From: Isoetes taiwanensis
Taxonomy: Eukaryota > Streptophyta > Lycopodiopsida > Isoetales > Isoetaceae
Direction of reading: 5' to 3'
Assembly: GCA_021234155.1 (NCBI GenBank)
Contig: JAJEKV010000058.1
Span: 8,492,992-8,556,991, forward strand
DNA length: 64,000 bases
Part shown: positions 60,360 through 64,000 of the stretch, one piece after another
Numbering within the stretch: position 1 is the first letter of the stretch
Layout: every line of letters begins with the position of its first letter
The notes under the pieces: model-generated
Seen by the model: only the letters and a program-made list of their open reading frames with translations
Database searches by the model: none
Told to the model about the DNA's origin: nothing
Program-made: the position numbers and the translations under genes

Positions 60360-60372
60360 AAGGAGGGGAGAA
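60360..60372 (+). promoter_or_regulatory. Polypurine tract, element C
   Basis: AAGGAGGGGAGAA abuts the TGTGACG start of the 3' LTR. It is the expected RNase H-resistant primer for plus-strand DNA. Confidence 0.92.
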
Positions 60373-62034
60373 TGTGACGTTCCACGTATTTATACGGTCT
60401 ACGCCACGTATTTATATGGGACACGTACAAATACACGCACGTCACCCCCCCCCCCAAAGGTACGCCAACATGGGGTACGTCAACTTAATGGTAACCTAGG
60501 GGGTTACTTTAAAGAGGATTAAATTAGCTATGCTAATTTAACCATTAAAGTTAATAACCTATAACTTAGAAAATTAAGGACTAAATAGGATTAGTTAGGC
60601 TAATTACTGTTTTGGGGAGGCGCCACCTGCCCCAATCGATTAGGGAGCATGGGGATTGCCAAATTAGGCTGTCAACCTGATCCCTATCCCTGTTTTGACT
60701 CCCTCAATTCGCCCAAAGAAGGAGCAGGAGCTGAGCGCCATCATACCAAGCAGAGCGCCACCATACCAAGTCGAACCCTGAACCCTCAACTCTCAGGAGA
60801 TGGAGCCGCCCCATGGTAACGAGTCCAAAGAAGAACTCGGGTGGGTGGCTAGGATAGCCGTGGAATTTCTAGATAACGCCCCTATTGGGCCTTGGTTGTG
60901 TTCGTTTCTCTGTTCTCTTTGTGTTTCAATCATAGGAACTAACCCTTGGTTGTAAAAGTAAGTTCTCTTTATATTCGATTCTCGTTCTTGCTCTGAAAGG
61001 ATGGATTGTTAATTCTTTGTCTAGTCCGACGACTGAAATGGGGAGGGGGGATTACGGGGTAGAGACCTCTGAGCCATGTATTGTAGTATGCTCCTAGATA
61101 GCGCCCTGTAGAGTCCCATTAATTGCGGCCTGTGCACAAGAGCCCACCGGGTCCTAGATGCTATGGTCTGGCTTAGCACCAGACAAGGAACACAGTGGTG
61201 AAGTGGGGGTGGGGTCTTGCACGAACATACAAGGCTCCTGAGACTCCTACTGGTGAGCTAGGCCCGATAGCCCGGTCACATTGAGGGGCGGGTATGGGTC
61301 CGACACTCCCCGGTGTAGTGGTGTGACCCGTATGGGGCACCATGCACTTTGAGTAGATTTAGGGTGAGTAAGTCTGCACGGATGCGGGGGTCGCTGATGC
61401 GGCACGTATTCTCTAGCTCACCCATGGAACCACTGTGATTCTGGAAGGGGACGCTTCCCCGACCTGCCTCATCGGACCAGGCGTCATGAACCTGGAGTAG
61501 GTTCAAAGGGTGATACCTTGAGCCTGCGTCTCCGGAAGGCTATAGCGAAGCCATAGCATGAATCGACCCATCTGCAAAGTGTGCACAGGAGGGGCGGATG
61601 GAGTGGACAACCCTAGCCGATGTTCTATGCCAGCCAACGCCATGCCAAGACTCGGTCTGCTGATCTCTTGAGGCCCAGCCGTCAGTCGATCCACACTGGA
61701 GTCTGAGCCGGGGTAGAACCTGGGGTTTGGGCGTTTTCTTAGGTTTAGATGCATATTCTATGCCGATGGTATTTGGATGGATGCGCCACCCTTCGTGGTG
61801 GATATTTATGTATATTTATGCTGTGTGCTAACCCTTGTATTCATGCTTCCGCGACGTAGGGGTCCCATTGAAGGCGTGGGCCGAATGACCCCTTCGTGTC
61901 CTTCTTTCGGGCATCATTTCATAGATGGCCCGAAATAGACGGAGGGCCCTGCTCATGGTGAGATGGTTGCCATGGGAGGGGAAAGTCCCCGTATGTATAC
62001 GGCCGAGGGTCGTATATATTCTGGGAGCGTCACA
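60373..62034 (+). mobile_element. 3' LTR of element C
   Basis: 1,662 bp from TGTGACG to GCGTCACA, then the target duplication CGTAG. It matches the 5' LTR from end to end. It carries ~40 extra bases near 60,937-60,977 and many 1-4-bp differences concentrated in C/G-rich words. The 37-bp LTR core is at 61,571-61,607. Confidence 0.93.
61571..61607 (+). promoter_or_regulatory. Near-invariant 37-bp LTR core, 3' LTR of C
   Basis: Begins TCTGCAAAGTGTGCACAGG. It is identical to the copies at 39,380 and 50,650. Confidence 0.7.
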
Positions 62035-62039
62035 CGTAG

Positions 62040-62502
62040 TATATAGCCTGAAGCATTTGCCAAGAGATATTCTTCCTGCCCTTCCAGACTAGTGAGATCT
62101 TCATCCTGCTTGCCTCGAGTCTTGCCTTGCTTTGCTTTTCTTCTTTCACTTTTCAACATTCCACACATTACAAAAACCCATAAACTTCCTAATATTCACT
62201 TGGTCTGTGCAAGGTTTACAATTGTTTATGCCCTTGTCAGAAATTGGTTTTAGATAAGTCTTCACATTTTTATAACCACCTATATGCAAGTAACAATTTG
62301 TACGTAGTGTTTTGCTATCTTTCTCTATATCACAAGTTCATAATACTATGATCATTGCCAACAAGTGCATCTAAAAAACGTTAGCATGAGCATTAAGAAG
62401 TAAACCAATTTGACAGTCCATGGTCCTTCAAGCAACAGATACAAACGCAATAATGATCAATTTACGTCTACCACTCAACCCTACATATGACGACATTTTA
62501 TT
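62040..62502. other. Flanking DNA after element C, no gene seen
   Basis: Continuation of the sequence interrupted by element C at 49,513. AT-rich, without a convincing ORF. A 71-codon minus-strand ORF (61,953-62,168) spans the LTR end and is taken as chance. Confidence 0.5.
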
Positions 62503-62835
62503 TCAAAATTTCCCATTTCGCCTCAAATACCAAAACTTTTTTGAACTTGAAGGATTGCCACGCAAATTGTTATAGCCATTCAAAACAGTGTTATACTCCC
62601 GAATAAATTGCTTTTCTAATATGTTCGCCTCGTGTCGATTGGCGGCATGCCCCAATATCTCAAACTGGAACATGTTCAAAATGCATCCATACTTCTCAGC
62701 CATTTTCTTATTACATTTCCAAGGATTCGACGATTGCCCTACATATTTCATCTCCCTCCCCACACATGTAATGCAATAGATATAAATAGGTTTCAATATC
62801 ATGCACTCATTGTCTGCAAAAGCAAAGTTGAGCAT
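62503..62835 (-). CDS. Small GIY-YIG nuclease-like protein
   Basis: 110 codons; a start at the internal Met12 is equally possible. Residues 17-33 read IYIYCIT...MKYVGQSSNP, the GIY...YIG pair in the variant form IYC/YVG. FEILGHAANRHEANILEKQF (~58-77) gives the helix with the likely metal-binding Glu, and YNTVLNGYNNLRGN (81-94) the C-terminal Asn-containing strand. Size and order fit a single-domain GIY-YIG nuclease (~90-100 residues). The usual catalytic Arg after YIG is not seen; Lys residues occupy that stretch (about 40-48), so activity is doubtful. GIY-YIG domains occur in homing endonucleases, Penelope-like retroelements and repair enzymes; no reverse transcriptase lies beside it here. 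Codon use is AT-rich like the surroundings. It could be a relic. Confidence 0.65.
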   Translation of the reverse strand: MLNFAFADNECMILKPIYIYCITCVGREMKYVGQSSNPWKCNKKMAEKYGCILNMFQFEILGHAANRHEANILEKQFIREYNTVLNGYNNLRGNPSSSKKFWYLRRNGKF

Positions 62836-64000
62836 GTATAAATAATAAGGAATCTCGTGCTACACAAAACGAAAAATTACATCCTATCATTATTTATGAA
62901 ATGCGTTCACATAATCACAAACAACATATACCTTTAAGAACAACGTGAATGTAAAAAGCAACCAAAGTGCCAAAAGAACTATCATAAATGGAAAGAAGAT
63001 CGACACAATTTATTAATGGATACCGACTGCCTAGCCTTCTTCCCAACCCTGCAATTCTGCTAGTTTTAAATTTTCTTTTGAAGAAGGGGCGGGAAGATTT
63101 TGTGACTCGCTATAAATTTTATTCATTTCGTGGAGGTTGGTGGAGCACCATCATTAACGGGGGTGCCATTTAAATGTAGAGATGGAGCCCATTGTCTATT
63201 TTTCGAATTCATATGTTAATAATGTTCGGCCTTATTTGTTATTTCGCAATTTCCTCTTTGCGTTGGGTATTTGTGTGGCCTTCCGGCCATTTTCTTCTTT
63301 GGTTTTGTGTGGCTTTCCGGCCTTGAATCATTCTATAGCTTATGTAGATTTACAGCTGTAGATATGCACTTGGTTTTTTCAAGGCTTGGTGTGGTTCCAT
63401 TGTTTTTTTTTTTTTGTTGCATTAGGCTATCTCTTGATGGTTTGTTTTTTGAACAGATTCAAGTGATTCGGCCTGTGGGCTATAGCTTGAAGGCTTTTCT
63501 GGACGTTTGCCATGATTCTTGAATTTCTTACATGCTTCTAGGACTTTTCACTCTGGCCTTGGACGCTTCATGCCGGTTTGGTTTTAGGTACCAGTTCCTT
63601 AGTTCTTTTATCTTCAATGTTTTAGTTTTAGATGTCGTATTAAGCGGTGTTGCGCTATAAAATGTTCAAGAAGCATTAAGTCGTCTATACCAGTCTAGAA
63701 TTCTAGGATTTAACCTTAACGATCTCTGGACTTTTGCAGAATATTTTTGATTTGATCATACTAGGTATTGTGTTTTACCGACATCATCAGGCATTCAGTG
63801 CAAGACTGATGTCATCCAGTATTGTTTTTTCAAATATTTAGAGCTCTTATGCTCTACTGCACCTTAATTCTGGAAGCACCTCTGTGCATGATTTATTTTC
63901 GATTTATGTCTAAAAGGATTATCCTCTAGTATGCCATTTTTATGTTTTTTTCACAGGGGATTTGCTTGCCATGGCATGATTTAAATTCTTGCCAAATTAA
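62836..64000. other. AT-rich stretch at the right edge, no gene recognised
   Basis: About 1.2 kb. ORFs do not exceed 83 codons and show no domain. T-rich pieces near 63.2-63.9 kb resemble intron or untranslated sequence, but no splice structure could be supported. Confidence 0.45.

Larger units (their letters stand above)
49514..62034 (+). mobile_element. Element C: full-length Ty3/gypsy chromovirus with two extra ORFs, one with histone H3
   Basis: 12,521 bp with two LTRs and a 5-bp target duplication, CGTAG at 49,509-49,513 and 62,035-62,039. The order is 5' LTR, degenerate primer site, ORF1 with in-frame H3 core, ORF2, gag, protease, reverse transcriptase, RNase H, integrase with C-terminal domain, chromodomain, polypurine tract, 3' LTR. 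The two extra ORFs before gag occupy about 3.6 kb and are unusual for a plant chromovirus. Most coding regions carry frameshifts, so this copy is not autonomous as written. Part of the frameshifting may be consensus error. Its LTRs share blocks with A and B. Confidence 0.95.

Overview
This looks like nuclear DNA of a land plant, from a repeat-rich, heterochromatin-like region. The grounds are a kilobase-scale tandem satellite, Ty3/gypsy chromoviruses with integrase and chromodomain, a CACTA-like element, long AT-rich spacers, and a histone H3 copy with the plant-type residues EAAEAYLV. I cannot name the species. No ordinary host gene with a complete structure was recognised.

Layout. (1) 1-24,320 and 27,928-31,223 form one tandem array of a ~1.12-kb satellite. 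It is split by a 3.6-kb DNA transposon-like insertion with an 8-bp target duplication and short inverted ends; removing the insertion restores the satellite period. (2) 31.4-33.5 kb is a probable CACTA-type element with CGTCGCATGCGACG-rich ends, a pyrimidine tract and three tRNA-sized repeats. (3) 35.4-38.3 kb is the 3' end of a decayed chromovirus (element A: integrase C-terminus, chromodomain, polypurine tract, LTR). (4) 38.3-~42.0 kb is the 5' part of a second, related element (B): LTR, perfect tRNA-iMet primer site, and an intact 444-codon ORF. (5) 42-49.5 kb is AT-rich DNA with a ~0.8-kb foldback and no recognisable gene. (6) 49,514-62,034 is a full-length chromovirus (C) with two LTRs and a CGTAG target duplication. 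(7) 62.0-64 kb is flanking DNA with a small GIY-YIG nuclease-like ORF on the minus strand.

The main discovery is that two related LTR retrotransposons carry histone H3. In B the ORF starts with the exact H3 tail ARTKQTARK and ends with an 89-residue, gap-free H3 histone fold, the two joined by ~345 residues of charged linker. In C the first ORF after the LTR (before gag) is followed, in the same frame after one stop codon, by a decayed but near-canonical H3 core. C also carries a second extra ORF before gag. Its N-terminal part resembles that of the first, and its C-terminal part shows a weak, speculative resemblance to histone H4. Downstream lie gag, protease, reverse transcriptase, RNase H, integrase and chromodomain. 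A histone-bearing element that also encodes a chromodomain, a module known in related elements to read H3-tail methylation, suggests a chromatin-mimicry, particle-packaging or targeting system. I know of no described family of this kind, but I could not search.

Many coding breaks in C, and much of the variation among satellite copies, are 1-3 base indels at CCGG/CTGG/CAGG-like sites. Part of this may be long-read consensus error at methylated cytosines rather than true decay.
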